From contig NZ_WTPY01000039.1 of the NCBI RefSeq assembly GCF_011378905.1, positions 1 to 39,045 on the forward strand: a stretch of 39,045 bases of DNA, written 5' to 3'. Source of the stretch: Paraglaciecola sp. 20A4. Its GTDB lineage: Bacteria > Pseudomonadota > Gammaproteobacteria > Enterobacterales > Alteromonadaceae. The notes beneath the pieces are model-generated. The model did not search any database, was not told the origin of the DNA, and saw only the letters and a list, made by a program, of their open reading frames with translations. A program made the position numbers and the translations under genes. This document shows positions 18,002-27,209 of the stretch, piece by piece (the stretch's first letter is position 1; each line of letters begins with the position of its first letter).

Positions 18002-18934
18002 ATGCCAATTCTAGTGTCGCTCATTTGCCCAGTTTATAAGGTTGCCCAGTATATACCAGAGTTGATGCAAAGCTTATTCGAGGGGATTAATACGGATAGA
18101 GTCGAAATCATTTTTGTAGACGATTGCTGCCCTGAAAACTCTATCACTTTGGTTGAGCAATTTATTGCTGAACATCAACAGGCACTAAAATTTAAACCCA
18201 GCATTATTAAGCAACCAATTAATCAAGGCCAGGCCGCAGCCCGCAATAAAGCATTAGCAGTCGCTCAAGGGCAGTATATTGGCTTTATTGATTCAGACGA
18301 TGCCATTGCACCACATTATTGGAAAACTCTTGAGTCATATGTCGAACGTGCCAAAAATGACATTATTGAATTTGGTTTCACAGAGTTTACAACAGTATTA
18401 CCGGATTTTAACGATACAGTCATATCTGAATTGCCTTCATCAAATTTAAATCCTTTTCATACAGGCTTTTTTGTGTGGACTCGTTTGTATAATAGAGACA
18501 CATTAAACGATTTGCGGTTCCCGAAGGGTATGATTTATGAAGATATTTGGTTTAATATTCACGCTTTTTCAAAAGCCGAATCTAGTGTTCGTATTTCAAG
18601 CGTACTTGTTTATTATCGTAAACGTATGGGCTCAACAACGGCGTTAAGGAACTCTAAATATTCAGATCTACTAGTAAATTTAATCACAGCTAGCCAGCAG
18701 ACTATTGATAATATTCACCAAAAACGTGAATTGGTATCACAACTTCAAAAACGTACATTTTTGCTTATGTTAAAGGGATTAAAAATATCAGATAAAGCCG
18801 ATAGAAAAATTTATTACCAACTATGTTATCCCAAAATGATCGAGGTAAATAAGCTCGTTAAACAGCATGGTTCTAATATAATCGGTAAGATAAACTATTC
18901 ACTCTCCTTTTTAATTTGTAGGTTTTTTAAGTGA
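18002..18934 (+). CDS. Glycosyltransferase, GT2 family
   Basis: A 310-residue GT-A-fold transferase. It opens with PILVSLICPVYKVAQYIPEL, has IFVDDCCPENS, the QGQAAARNKAL helix typical of GT2, and IGFIDSDDAI with the acidic motif. I place the start at ATG 18002, not at the in-frame upstream codon 17951, because 18002 has AGGAAG at 17990-17995, follows the previous stop (18000), and gives the family's normal N-terminus. It should add another sugar to the repeat unit. Its TGA (18932-18934) overlaps the GTG start of the next gene. Confidence 0.9.
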   Translation: MPILVSLICPVYKVAQYIPELMQSLFEGINTDRVEIIFVDDCCPENSITLVEQFIAEHQQALKFKPSIIKQPINQGQAAARNKALAVAQGQYIGFIDSDDAIAPHYWKTLESYVERAKNDIIEFGFTEFTTVLPDFNDTVISELPSSNLNPFHTGFFVWTRLYNRDTLNDLRFPKGMIYEDIWFNIHAFSKAESSVRISSVLVYYRKRMGSTTALRNSKYSDLLVNLITASQQTIDNIHQKRELVSQLQKRTFLLMLKGLKISDKADRKIYYQLCYPKMIEVNKLVKQHGSNIIGKINYSLSFLICRFFK

Positions 18935-19965
18935 ATAAAATAGTACATATTACTAATGATTTACAACGTCTTGGTGGCGTACAACGTTTATTAGTCGACT
19001 TAATAACGTTGCAAAAAGATGACTTTGAATTTGAAGTCATTCTTACCCGCGGTGAAAATGAATATATTGACGAACTCAATAGCTTAGGCGTTACTGTTTA
19101 CCACAAGCGAGATTTAGGATTGTTTGGTGTCATTAAACGTTTGAATAAAGCTGATCTAGTCCATGCTCATTTATTCCCTTCTATGTATATTGCACTTCTA
19201 TCATCCACCTTAAAAATATTGACTGAACATAATCCTTATTATCGTAGACGAGATATTAAATTGGTTAAATGGTTTGAGGCTATTTTTTTCCGCCGATTTA
19301 AACAAGTTGTATGTATCTCAGAAGGCGTGAAAAAAGCCTTTGAACTTGTTTTAGGGTGGAGTAACGATAAGGCATTAGTTATTAATAATGGTGTTGACTT
19401 AAGTCGCTTTTCAATGCGAGAACGTAAAATTGAAGCAATTGGTTTTCCTATCAAAATCGGTATGGTTGGCAGACTTGTTAAGCAAAAAGATATTGAGACG
19501 TTAATTAAGGCGTTAAAAGAATTGGGTAGTGGCTATGAGTTACATCTAGCTGGAGATGGTGAATTACGCGAAAAGTTAGAAAATCTGGTTGTTGATTTAG
19601 GCTTAAAGCACCAGGTGTATTTTCATGGGCAAGTTAGCGATATCCCTTACTTTTTAGACAGTATTGATATATATGTTCAGTCATCCAACTGGGAGGGCTT
19701 TGGCTTAGCTGTGGTTGAAGCTATGGCTGCGGGCTTACCTTGTTTTGCAACTAATGTAGAAGGTTTAAATGATGTGGTTGACAGCGCGTATCTATTTGAA
19801 GTTGGGGATATTGGGCAGTTAACGTCTTTGATCTTAGCTGTAACGTCAAATATTACTTCTTATAATGATATGTCAACACTAGCAATAGAAAGTGCCTATG
19901 AGTTTTCGATTGAAAAAAGCGCTCAAAGACATACTGAGTTATATAGCACGTTGTTAGGTAATTAG
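18931..19965 (+). CDS. Glycosyltransferase, GT4 family
   Basis: A 344-residue GT-B-fold transferase. The N-terminus has the glycine-rich LGGVQRLLVDL acceptor-side motif; the donor half has IGMVGRLVKQKDIETLIKAL, the HLAGDGELREKLE motif, and SNWEGFGLAVVEAMAAGLP with the E-x7-E pair. It starts with GTG at 18931 inside the stop of the upstream GT2 (four-base GTGA overlap), so the two are translationally coupled and probably act in sequence on the same repeat unit. The exact sugar cannot be told. Confidence 0.92.
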   Translation: MNKIVHITNDLQRLGGVQRLLVDLITLQKDDFEFEVILTRGENEYIDELNSLGVTVYHKRDLGLFGVIKRLNKADLVHAHLFPSMYIALLSSTLKILTEHNPYYRRRDIKLVKWFEAIFFRRFKQVVCISEGVKKAFELVLGWSNDKALVINNGVDLSRFSMRERKIEAIGFPIKIGMVGRLVKQKDIETLIKALKELGSGYELHLAGDGELREKLENLVVDLGLKHQVYFHGQVSDIPYFLDSIDIYVQSSNWEGFGLAVVEAMAAGLPCFATNVEGLNDVVDSAYLFEVGDIGQLTSLILAVTSNITSYNDMSTLAIESAYEFSIEKSAQRHTELYSTLLGN

Positions 19966-19999
19966 TTGGTGATTAATTTATCAGTTATACGAGGGATAT

Positions 20000-21187
20000 A
20001 TGCAAATTAAGTTGCAAATTATCGAAAGGCTATTGCTCGTTTTGGCTGCGACTGTTATTCCTTTGTATTTCACCGATCTACGGCTTTCGTTACCTGGCGT
20101 TATTATTCGTTTGGCGGATATATCGTCGATAACCATCATCGGTCTCTATTTTGTTCTTGCACGTCATCGTCGCATTGTATGGTGCGTGCCGCATGGCTAT
20201 CAAATGGTGTTTGTTTTTATCGGATACTGTTTGTTACTTGGCCTTTTAAAATCTAGCTTGAAGGATGCAATAGTTGAGTCAGTCCAGTGGACGCTATTGT
20301 TGGTCGTTATTGGAATTGTTTATGGTCAATCAATTAAATACCATAAAGAATTTCAGGCATTATTTTTAAAAGCGTTACTAATGATATGTATCTTTGTCGT
20401 TTTGTATCACTTTTCTCATGGAAAATATTACCATTATAAAGATTTAGGTGATGCCAAGTACATACTCGCTTTAACAGGGGTTGTATTAGTTAGCCATATG
20501 TATTTTTTTAATAATAAAAAATATATTTTTCCCTTGATAATTTTATACCCCTTTATTTTACTTTCACTTGAACGGAAAGGCATTTTAGCTTTTCATATCG
20601 TTTCGCTGATATATTTAATTATGGCTTATCGTTATGCGCTTAAATGGCTGCTAATGGGAGCCTTTGGCTTAGGCGTGGTTTTGTTAATGTTAGCACCGAA
20701 TATGGTTGACTTAGCAGAGTTTTCTTTTTTTAATTATAGCGATGTTGAAATATATTATCTTGATGAAGATGCAGCTTTGTGGGTTTCTAATTTGCATCGC
20801 CAGAGTTTAGTGACTTTTGGTTGGGATATATTTCAAAAAAATATATTTTTTGGTGTAGGACCTAAGATGTTAGCTAATCATATGATTAACTATTTTTATA
20901 GTCCGAATCTAGCTTTATATACGCATAATGTATTTCTTGATATTTTAATCGAGTATGGAGTGTTTGGTCTTATTTTATTACTATTCCCTTATTTTATTTT
21001 CGGACTAAAAAACAATTTTAATTCTATTAGACAACGAGATTGCTTTTTGTGTTTGTTGGCTTATTCAATAATTATGTTATTTTTTATGTCAAGTGGCGCA
21101 CCATCAATGCTGTTATTTTATTTTCCTTTGTGCATGGGGTTTGCTTTTAATTCAGCAGCACTTTCTGATACGAAATACAATAAATGA
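20000..21187 (+). CDS. O-antigen ligase/polymerase-like membrane protein (candidate Wzy)
   Basis: A 395-residue hydrophobic protein with about 10-12 transmembrane helices and one larger periplasmic loop at roughly 235-300. The segment FGVGPKMLANHMIN...LYTHNVFLDILIEYGVFGLILLL is the hallmark of the Wzy_C/O-antigen ligase superfamily (G-x-G, later H-N before a membrane helix). In this locus, next to a flippase and a Wzc-type protein, it most likely polymerises repeat units on the periplasmic side. Wzy and WaaL-type ligases cannot be separated by sequence alone. GAGGG lies just before the ATG. Confidence 0.85.
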   Translation: MQIKLQIIERLLLVLAATVIPLYFTDLRLSLPGVIIRLADISSITIIGLYFVLARHRRIVWCVPHGYQMVFVFIGYCLLLGLLKSSLKDAIVESVQWTLLLVVIGIVYGQSIKYHKEFQALFLKALLMICIFVVLYHFSHGKYYHYKDLGDAKYILALTGVVLVSHMYFFNNKKYIFPLIILYPFILLSLERKGILAFHIVSLIYLIMAYRYALKWLLMGAFGLGVVLLMLAPNMVDLAEFSFFNYSDVEIYYLDEDAALWVSNLHRQSLVTFGWDIFQKNIFFGVGPKMLANHMINYFYSPNLALYTHNVFLDILIEYGVFGLILLLFPYFIFGLKNNFNSIRQRDCFLCLLAYSIIMLFFMSSGAPSMLLFYFPLCMGFAFNSAALSDTKYNK

Positions 21188-21225
21188 ATAGGTTTGTTAA
21201 ATGTTTTTAATTATAAGAGGTGTTT

Positions 21226-21759
21226 GTGAATAAAATTTTTATAAAAATAACATTTTTTTTCTTGTTCATGATTTCGTTAACTTCGATAAACGTCTTTGCG
21301 CAAGAAACTTACCTTTTAGGCCCTGGTGATAAGGTCGCTATTAAGGTGTTTGGTGAAGAGGATTTAGCGATAGAAACATTGTTGGGTAGTAGTGGTAACA
21401 TCAATTATCCATTTTTGGGGGAGGTTAAGGTAACAGACTTGACCGTAAAACAGGTTGAACAAGTTATTGAGCAAGGTTTAAAAGGCGACTATTTAATCAG
21501 CCCCAATGTTTATGTACAGGTCGTTGAATATCGCCCTTTCTATATTCTTGGTGAAGTTAAATTGCCAGGCGGCTACCCTTATCAACCGGGGATGACTATC
21601 AATCAGGCTATTGCATTGGCAGGTGGTTTAACTGAGCGCGCAGATATAAGTAAAATATCTCTTTTCAAAGAGAGAGAGAAAGACAAAAAGCAACAAGCAT
21701 CTCTTGACTATAAAGTAAATGCTGGTGATACGGTTACCATTGAACAGCGGTTTTTTTAA
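21226..21759 (+). CDS. Wza-type polysaccharide export protein, short form
   Basis: About 177 residues. A signal peptide covers roughly 1-26 (KIFIKITFFFLFMISLTS...FAQ). It is followed by a Poly_export domain starting LGPGDKVAIKVFGEEDL and an SLBB-type beta-grasp segment (FYILGEVKLPGGYPYQPGMTINQAIALAGG). Full-length E. coli Wza is about twice as long and is a lipoprotein; here no lipobox cysteine is seen and the C-terminal membrane-spanning helix is absent. Short Poly_export/SLBB proteins are common beside GumC-like proteins, as in the GumB pattern. I take GTG 21226 as start since AAGAGG (21214-21219) would abut the GTG at 21220. It would act in the periplasm/outer membrane during export. Confidence 0.87.
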   Translation: MNKIFIKITFFFLFMISLTSINVFAQETYLLGPGDKVAIKVFGEEDLAIETLLGSSGNINYPFLGEVKVTDLTVKQVEQVIEQGLKGDYLISPNVYVQVVEYRPFYILGEVKLPGGYPYQPGMTINQAIALAGGLTERADISKISLFKEREKDKKQQASLDYKVNAGDTVTIEQRFF

Positions 21760-21771
21760 AGAATTTTTATA

Positions 21772-24018
21772 ATGAGAAAGATTGAAAGTATGGAATTAGA
21801 TTCTCCTTCCCAGAAAGCTAATGTGACGGCTGAAATGGTTAAAAACTCTGCCGACGAGGTTATCGATTTACGCCAGTATTTTGCGGTAATTAATAAGCAT
21901 AAATGGCGAATTGCTTTACTAGCTATAGTCATAACACTGTCGACGGTTTTTGCAGTAACTAAGGTGACACCGATATATAGGGCAACAGCTACCCTATTAA
22001 TAGAGGCTGATCAAGCGAAAGCCGTGTCGTTTGACGATATTTACGGCCTTGATTCTAACCGAAAAGAATATTACACAACGCAATTTAAAATTCTACAATC
22101 GCGTAAAATTGCTCAAGCGGTTGTAGAAAAGTTGGATTTAAAAAACAACCCAGATTTTATCGTTAATTCGTCACGTAAAAGAGAAGTTATTAATGATATT
22201 AAAGGCCTCATTCCTTTTTTACCTAAAAAGAAAGTGTCGGTATTATCAGCTCAAGAACAAGAGGAAATGGCTTTACAGTCGTTAGTCGGCACCTTTTTAG
22301 GGCGGTTATCGATCGACCCTGTGCGTACCACACAATTAGTCAACATTACCTTCGAGAGTAGTGATCCTAAATTAGCTGCACTCGTCGCCAATACGGTTGG
22401 CGAAGTGTATATAGAGCAAAATCTATCTGCACAAATGGGGATGACTAAAAAGGCCTCGGGCTGGTTAACTACGCGTTTATCTGACTTACGTATTCGCTTA
22501 GACGAGTCCGAGTTAAAACTACAGCAATATCGTGAACGCGAGAATTTAGTGGATGTCTCGGGCGTGGTGGGTTTAGTCTCAAAAGAATTAGAGCAAACAT
22601 CTGAGCAATTGGTTGGTGCAAGACAGGTCAGAAACAAACTATTAAGCATAGTGCGCGTTATCGATGAGTATGGCCGTGATGATTTAGAGATGTTGGGATC
22701 GATAAGTGCAATCAGCTCACAAGATGTTATACAAAATGTAAAACAAACCTTGGTCACGGTTGAGCGTAAAGTATCAGAATTTAGCCAGCGATATGGGCCT
22801 AAACACCCAAAAATGATCGCTGCTCGAGCTGAATTGGCCACCGTAAACAGTAACTTTAATGAGCAAGTACGCCGATTAGTTACTGGGGTAGAAAAAGAGC
22901 TGTCTACCAGTGAGCGTAATATTGAAGCGCTGGAGCAAGAACTTGTGCGCATAAAAGCGCAATTCCAGACACTCACAGCGAAAGAATATGAATATAAAAA
23001 ATTATCTCGTGAAGTAGAAACAAACGGTGAAATATATAATACGTTTCTCTCTCGTTCGAAAGAAACTGAAGTGACTGGTGATTTTAATTCGGCGGTTGCA
23101 CGTTTTACTGACCGAGCCTTTCGACCGCAAAACCCCGTTAAACCTAATAAGATGCTTATCGTCATTTTAGCTTTTATGGCATCAGTAGGGTTAGGGCTAG
23201 TAATTGCTTTTGTGGTTGAATCTTTAAACGATACTTTTAAGCACATAAATGGTACCGAAGATAAACTATCCCAGCGTTTGTTAGGTTTATTGCCGCTAGT
23301 GCGCGTGAAGAAAAAGAACGGCTTTTTGTTGCACTATTTTTATGATGAAAATGGCAAAAGGTTCGCTGAGTCTGTACGTACCCTTCGAACCAACTTCTTA
23401 TTAACGCAACTTGATAAAGAGACAAAAACCATTGAAATAACCTCATCTTTACCTGGTGAAGGTAAGACAACTACCGCCATTAATTTCGCTTTTGCATTAG
23501 CTCAAGTTGAACGTACTTTGCTGATTGATGCTGATATGCGAAAGCCAAATATTTGCAAGCGTTTTGATCTGCCGCCGTATCATCCGGGCTTAGCAAATCT
23601 AATATCAGGTACTGAAAAGTTGAACGAATGTATATATTTGGATGAAGTTTCAGGTCTAACCATTATGCCCTGTGGACAAAGGCCGCCAAATCCGTTGGAG
23701 TTATTAACATCTCCAAAATTTTCCCATATATTAGAAGAATTAAAGCAATCCTTTGATCGTATTATTATCGATACCCCGCCAGTTCAAGTGGTCAGTGACT
23801 CTCTGATTATTGCCAAGCAAGCAGATGCAGTTATTTTTATAGTGAAAAGTAATGATACACGTGTCGGGGTTGCTCAAAACGGCATAGGTAAATTAGTACG
23901 GGTCAATGCCAAAATTGCCGGTGTGGTGTTAAATCAAGTTGATACTAAAAAGATGTCTGACTCTGGATATCAAGGTTATTACAACGATTACTCTTATGGC
24001 GATGAAGCTTCTTCTTGA
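21772..24018 (+). CDS. Wzc/GumC-type polysaccharide co-polymerase with tyrosine kinase domain
   Basis: A 748-residue inner-membrane protein controlling chain length and export. The N-terminal Wzz domain is bracketed by membrane helices at about 46-66 and 455-480, with a long periplasmic coiled-coil (about 220-420) and the GNVR-like region before TM2. The cytoplasmic BY-kinase has Walker A SLPGEGKTTT (about 558-567), Walker A' LLIDADMRKP (about 583) and Walker B IIIDTPP (about 663). The C-terminus has five tyrosines in GYQGYYNDYSYG, the usual autophosphorylation cluster. No cognate Wzb-type phosphatase is visible. It starts 12 bases after the export gene. No strong Shine-Dalgarno marks ATG 21772; an internal ATG at 21790 is possible. 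Confidence 0.95.
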   Translation: MRKIESMELDSPSQKANVTAEMVKNSADEVIDLRQYFAVINKHKWRIALLAIVITLSTVFAVTKVTPIYRATATLLIEADQAKAVSFDDIYGLDSNRKEYYTTQFKILQSRKIAQAVVEKLDLKNNPDFIVNSSRKREVINDIKGLIPFLPKKKVSVLSAQEQEEMALQSLVGTFLGRLSIDPVRTTQLVNITFESSDPKLAALVANTVGEVYIEQNLSAQMGMTKKASGWLTTRLSDLRIRLDESELKLQQYRERENLVDVSGVVGLVSKELEQTSEQLVGARQVRNKLLSIVRVIDEYGRDDLEMLGSISAISSQDVIQNVKQTLVTVERKVSEFSQRYGPKHPKMIAARAELATVNSNFNEQVRRLVTGVEKELSTSERNIEALEQELVRIKAQFQTLTAKEYEYKKLSREVETNGEIYNTFLSRSKETEVTGDFNSAVARFTDRAFRPQNPVKPNKMLIVILAFMASVGLGLVIAFVVESLNDTFKHINGTEDKLSQRLLGLLPLVRVKKKNGFLLHYFYDENGKRFAESVRTLRTNFLLTQLDKETKTIEITSSLPGEGKTTTAINFAFALAQVERTLLIDADMRKPNICKRFDLPPYHPGLANLISGTEKLNECIYLDEVSGLTIMPCGQRPPNPLELLTSPKFSHILEELKQSFDRIIIDTPPVQVVSDSLIIAKQADAVIFIVKSNDTRVGVAQNGIGKLVRVNAKIAGVVLNQVDTKKMSDSGYQGYYNDYSYGDEASS

Positions 24019-24118
24019 AGTCAATTTTCATAACTTGTTAATGACAAGCCTTATACGATTCGCTGCTTGCGAGTTTTAGTAAGATTAAAATAATTGGTTT
24101 TTAATTTTTAGAGTTAAT

Positions 24119-24141
24119 AAACTGCTCATTATTGAGCGTTT
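24119..24141 (+). terminator. Possible weak terminator after the co-polymerase gene
   Basis: GCTCA-TTAT-TGAGC (24124-24137) is flanked by AAAC and GTTT that extend the stem around a one-base bulge, and is followed by an AT-rich, T-rich stretch. It lies 100 bases after the stop at 24018 and 54 bases before the acyltransferase start. The stem is short, so partial termination at best. Confidence 0.35.
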
Positions 24142-24194
24142 GATTGTTATTATTTATTAGCTAACTCCATTTTTTATTTATAGGTTGAACTATC

Positions 24195-26090
24195 ATGGAA
24201 TTTAGAAAAGATATAAATGGATTAAGAGCCATAGCAGTCATAGCCGTTGTGCTATTTCATTTTGATGCGTCTTGGATGCCAGGCGGTTTTGCGGGTGTAG
24301 ATGTGTTTTTTGTTATCTCTGGTTTTTTAATGACAGGAATAATATTTAGAGGCATTGAAAAAGAGAGTTTCTCCATATTAAAGTTTTATATTGCTCGCGC
24401 GAATAGAATTATTCCTGCTTTAGCAATACTGTGCTTAGCTTTGCTTGTATTTGGTTGGTTTTATCTTACCCCATTCGATTACAGAGCTTTGGGTAAGCAC
24501 GTTGGCAGTAGTTTGACTTTTGTATCCAATTTCATATATTGGATGGAAGCTGGCTATTTTGATACCGCGTCGCATGAAAAATGGCTATTACACACTTGGT
24601 CTTTATCGGTTGAATGGCAATTTTACATAATCTACCCATTAGTCCTTGTTGCTATGCGGCAATTTATGTCTTTAAAAATGATGAAAACTGCTATTTTGTT
24701 GGGAAGTGTTTTCGGTTTTATCTTTTGCGTTATTGCTACTTACCAATGGCCTAGTACGGCATATTATTTATTACATACTCGAGCTTGGGAAATGATGATT
24801 GGCGGTGTTGCTTATTTGTATCCATTTTCCATACAAGAAAAAAGAAAAAAATTGCTAGAGTGGATTGGCTTGGCCTTAATCGTGAGCTCTTACTGGCTTA
24901 TCTCAAAAGATAATCCTTGGCCTGGTTATCTTGCAATCTTCCCGGTGTTCGGTTCATTTCTTATCATTCAGGCACAACGTAACAACAGTTTTATTACTAG
25001 CAATATCGTGTTTCAGAAAGTAGGGGCTTGGTCTTATTCTATTTACTTATGGCACTGGCCTTTTGTGGTCGCTATTTATTATTACTCACTGGATAGCATA
25101 TTCATATATTTTGGTATTACACTGTCGATATTACTTGGTTTTTTGAGTTACAAGTATATTGAGAAAATTAAGTTTAGAAATGATTTTACTAGCGTATTTG
25201 GGTACCTAAAATGTAAGCCTGTTTATTTCTTATGCATTATCGGATTTTTAGGCTCTGTCATATTTGTAGGAAATGGCATCAATACGCCTATCAGAAGCTT
25301 TGCTAGTTCTGAAGAAGCAAAATACGTATCTATATATCACTTAGATAATTACAAAAAATATCTGCCGGAGGCATTTATGGACCAGTGTAATTTCTTCGAT
25401 GTAGAATCTCTTAGTGCAAAGGTTAATGATATCTCTGAAGCCTGTACTACAAATGGAAAAGGCGGGATATTTATTTGGGGGGATTCACATGCTCAAGCAC
25501 TTTCTTATGGTATTAGAAGCACATTCCCGAATGTTCACATTAACCAAGTCGCTAGTTCTGGCTGTCGCCCGCTTATTAAAGCAGATGATGAATCAATTGA
25601 GGAATATAAACGTGCTTGTGATCGGTCAAACGAGATGGCAAAAAATAAAATTTTAAAGATTAGACCTAAAGTCATTCTTTTGGCTCAACGTATTGATCAT
25701 GATAAAAATGATTATAGTGAAATACTACATTATCTACATGAAAATAAATTACCGTCTAAATTAATTTTAGTAGGTCCTTCACCACAATGGCAGCCATCTC
25801 TACCCATAGCTATTGCTAGAAGACATTTCAATGTCGCCGATAAAGTAATTAGTGATCTTTCTTTTAACCGCTCTGTTTTGAGAATTAATAGTCAATTACA
25901 TATAGATTATGATAATTCAGAAATTGAATATTTCTCTATGATTGATCAGTTATGTAACAAGAACGGTTGTCTAGCTAAAGTAGATGACAAAAATACCCCA
26001 TTAGTATTTGACTATGGGCATTTGTCGCTTAAAGGTTCCAAATATGTAGTAGAAAATATGATGAAAGATATAATTAGCAGTTATTTATGA
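24195..26090 (+). CDS. Acyltransferase-3/SGNH fusion O-acyltransferase (OafA type)
   Basis: A 631-residue protein with two domains. Residues 1 to about 365 form an Acyltransferase_3 membrane domain of about ten helices, with the conserved FRKDINGLRAIAVI start, the LFHFD motif, PGGFAGVDVFFVISGFL and LWHWPF. Residues about 370-631 are a periplasmic SGNH hydrolase-like domain with GDSHAQ and the terminal DYGHLSLKG (Asp-x-x-His pair). Such fusions O-acetylate surface polysaccharides, moving the acyl group across the membrane and then to the sugar. It probably decorates the polymer made by this locus. It lies 176 bases after the co-polymerase. Confidence 0.92.
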   Translation: MEFRKDINGLRAIAVIAVVLFHFDASWMPGGFAGVDVFFVISGFLMTGIIFRGIEKESFSILKFYIARANRIIPALAILCLALLVFGWFYLTPFDYRALGKHVGSSLTFVSNFIYWMEAGYFDTASHEKWLLHTWSLSVEWQFYIIYPLVLVAMRQFMSLKMMKTAILLGSVFGFIFCVIATYQWPSTAYYLLHTRAWEMMIGGVAYLYPFSIQEKRKKLLEWIGLALIVSSYWLISKDNPWPGYLAIFPVFGSFLIIQAQRNNSFITSNIVFQKVGAWSYSIYLWHWPFVVAIYYYSLDSIFIYFGITLSILLGFLSYKYIEKIKFRNDFTSVFGYLKCKPVYFLCIIGFLGSVIFVGNGINTPIRSFASSEEAKYVSIYHLDNYKKYLPEAFMDQCNFFDVESLSAKVNDISEACTTNGKGGIFIWGDSHAQALSYGIRSTFPNVHINQVASSGCRPLIKADDESIEEYKRACDRSNEMAKNKILKIRPKVILLAQRIDHDKNDYSEILHYLHENKLPSKLILVGPSPQWQPSLPIAIARRHFNVADKVISDLSFNRSVLRINSQLHIDYDNSEIEYFSMIDQLCNKNGCLAKVDDKNTPLVFDYGHLSLKGSKYVVENMMKDIISSYL

Positions 26091-26174
26091 TTTGTTATTA
26101 ATTTCTATTTTTCAGTGTTTTACAATTTGTTGTATTTCAGTTTGATGCTGAAGTAAATTTGAAATAGGTACTAA

Positions 26175-27068
26175 ATTATTAATAATATTGGTTCAGTTTC
26201 TGTTGTTATCGTTACATTTAATAGTACTAGTGTAGTTAGAGCCGCAATAGAGTCAGTAGTAAATGAAGAGTTAGTTTCAAATATATTTATCGTTGATAAT
26301 GCAAGTGCTGATAATATTTATGATGTAATTGACTCTTTTGGCTCCGCCAAAATAAAACTAATTCATAATTCTCACAATCTGGGATTTGGTGTTGCGAATA
26401 ATATTGCCCTTGAGCAAATAACAACACCATACGCGTTGTTGCTGAATCCCGATGCAGTAATGGGGAAAGGCGCGTTAGATACTTTAGTCAAAAAATCTGC
26501 GCTTTATGATCAAGCTGGCATTCTTAGTACTGCAATTTTTTACGAAAACGGTCATTTACAAGAGACATATCGACGAAATTTTCATCAGAGAAAGATCAGT
26601 GAAGGGAACTTTCTGCGCGCTGACGGTGATATCTGTGCTGAATTTCTATCTGGTGCTGTACTGTTTTTTAATATGAAGATAATGAAAAAGGTAGGTTTCT
26701 TTGATTCAAATATTTTTTTATTTTTTGAAGAAGATGACCTTTGTTTACGCACAAAAAATAAGGGGTATGAATTAATTTATACGCCAGATGCCAAAGCTTT
26801 CCATATCGATGGAGGGTCTTCAGGAAGCAGTGAACAATTAGGTTTTTTTAGACAATATCATATGACTTGGTCGTATTTGTATATTTCTGGAAAATATCTA
26901 GGTAAAGGTCATGCAAAGTTTCTTTCTTTGGAGTATTTTTTAAAAGGATGGCTAAAATTAATTTTTTACTACGCATCCAATAAGAGTAATTTAGCCTGTT
27001 TACAAAGAGCGAAAATCGCCGCATGTTGGGATTGTCTCTTTAATGCTAAGAAACGTTCTTCATTATAA
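26175..27068 (+). CDS. GT2 glycosyltransferase without a canonical start codon
   Basis: An uninterrupted frame runs from just after a TAA (26172-26174) to the stop at 27068. It gives a normal rhamnosyltransferase-like GT2: GSVSVVIVTFNS at the N-terminus, IFIVDNASAD, HNLGFGVANNIAL, LLLNPDAV, then FLSGAVLFF and FFEEDDLCLRTKNKGY. The expected N-terminus lies within ten codons of the stop, yet no ATG, GTG or TTG occurs there. The first TTG, at 26436, would delete the whole nucleotide-binding half. Candidate starts are ATT at 26175/26178 (AGG six bases before) or 26187. Either a rare AUU start or a small 5' mutation/frameshift has occurred; the gene may be silent. Confidence 0.75.
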   Translation: MINNIGSVSVVIVTFNSTSVVRAAIESVVNEELVSNIFIVDNASADNIYDVIDSFGSAKIKLIHNSHNLGFGVANNIALEQITTPYALLLNPDAVMGKGALDTLVKKSALYDQAGILSTAIFYENGHLQETYRRNFHQRKISEGNFLRADGDICAEFLSGAVLFFNMKIMKKVGFFDSNIFLFFEEDDLCLRTKNKGYELIYTPDAKAFHIDGGSSGSSEQLGFFRQYHMTWSYLYISGKYLGKGHAKFLSLEYFLKGWLKLIFYYASNKSNLACLQRAKIAACWDCLFNAKKRSSL

Positions 27069-27209
27069 CGTAAGCGAATTGTCTATTATTTGAAAAGGGA
27101 CTTTCCTCGTTAATTATCGTTTATCAGATGCGCGTTACCGTATAAATCTGTGGTGTTAAATGCAGTTAAATAAATTCCATAAAATTTTCATTAAATTAGC
27201 GTTGGCGAT

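Noticed and set aside
22251-23246. 331-codon open frame antisense to the co-polymerase gene
   Set aside because: It lies wholly within the Wzc-type gene, has a Ser/Cys/Arg-rich translation without domain sense and no ribosome-binding site.
26436-27068. TTG at 26436 as the true start of the GT2 gene
   Set aside because: It would remove the first strand, the D-N-A-S motif and the donor-binding half that are encoded in the same frame just upstream.
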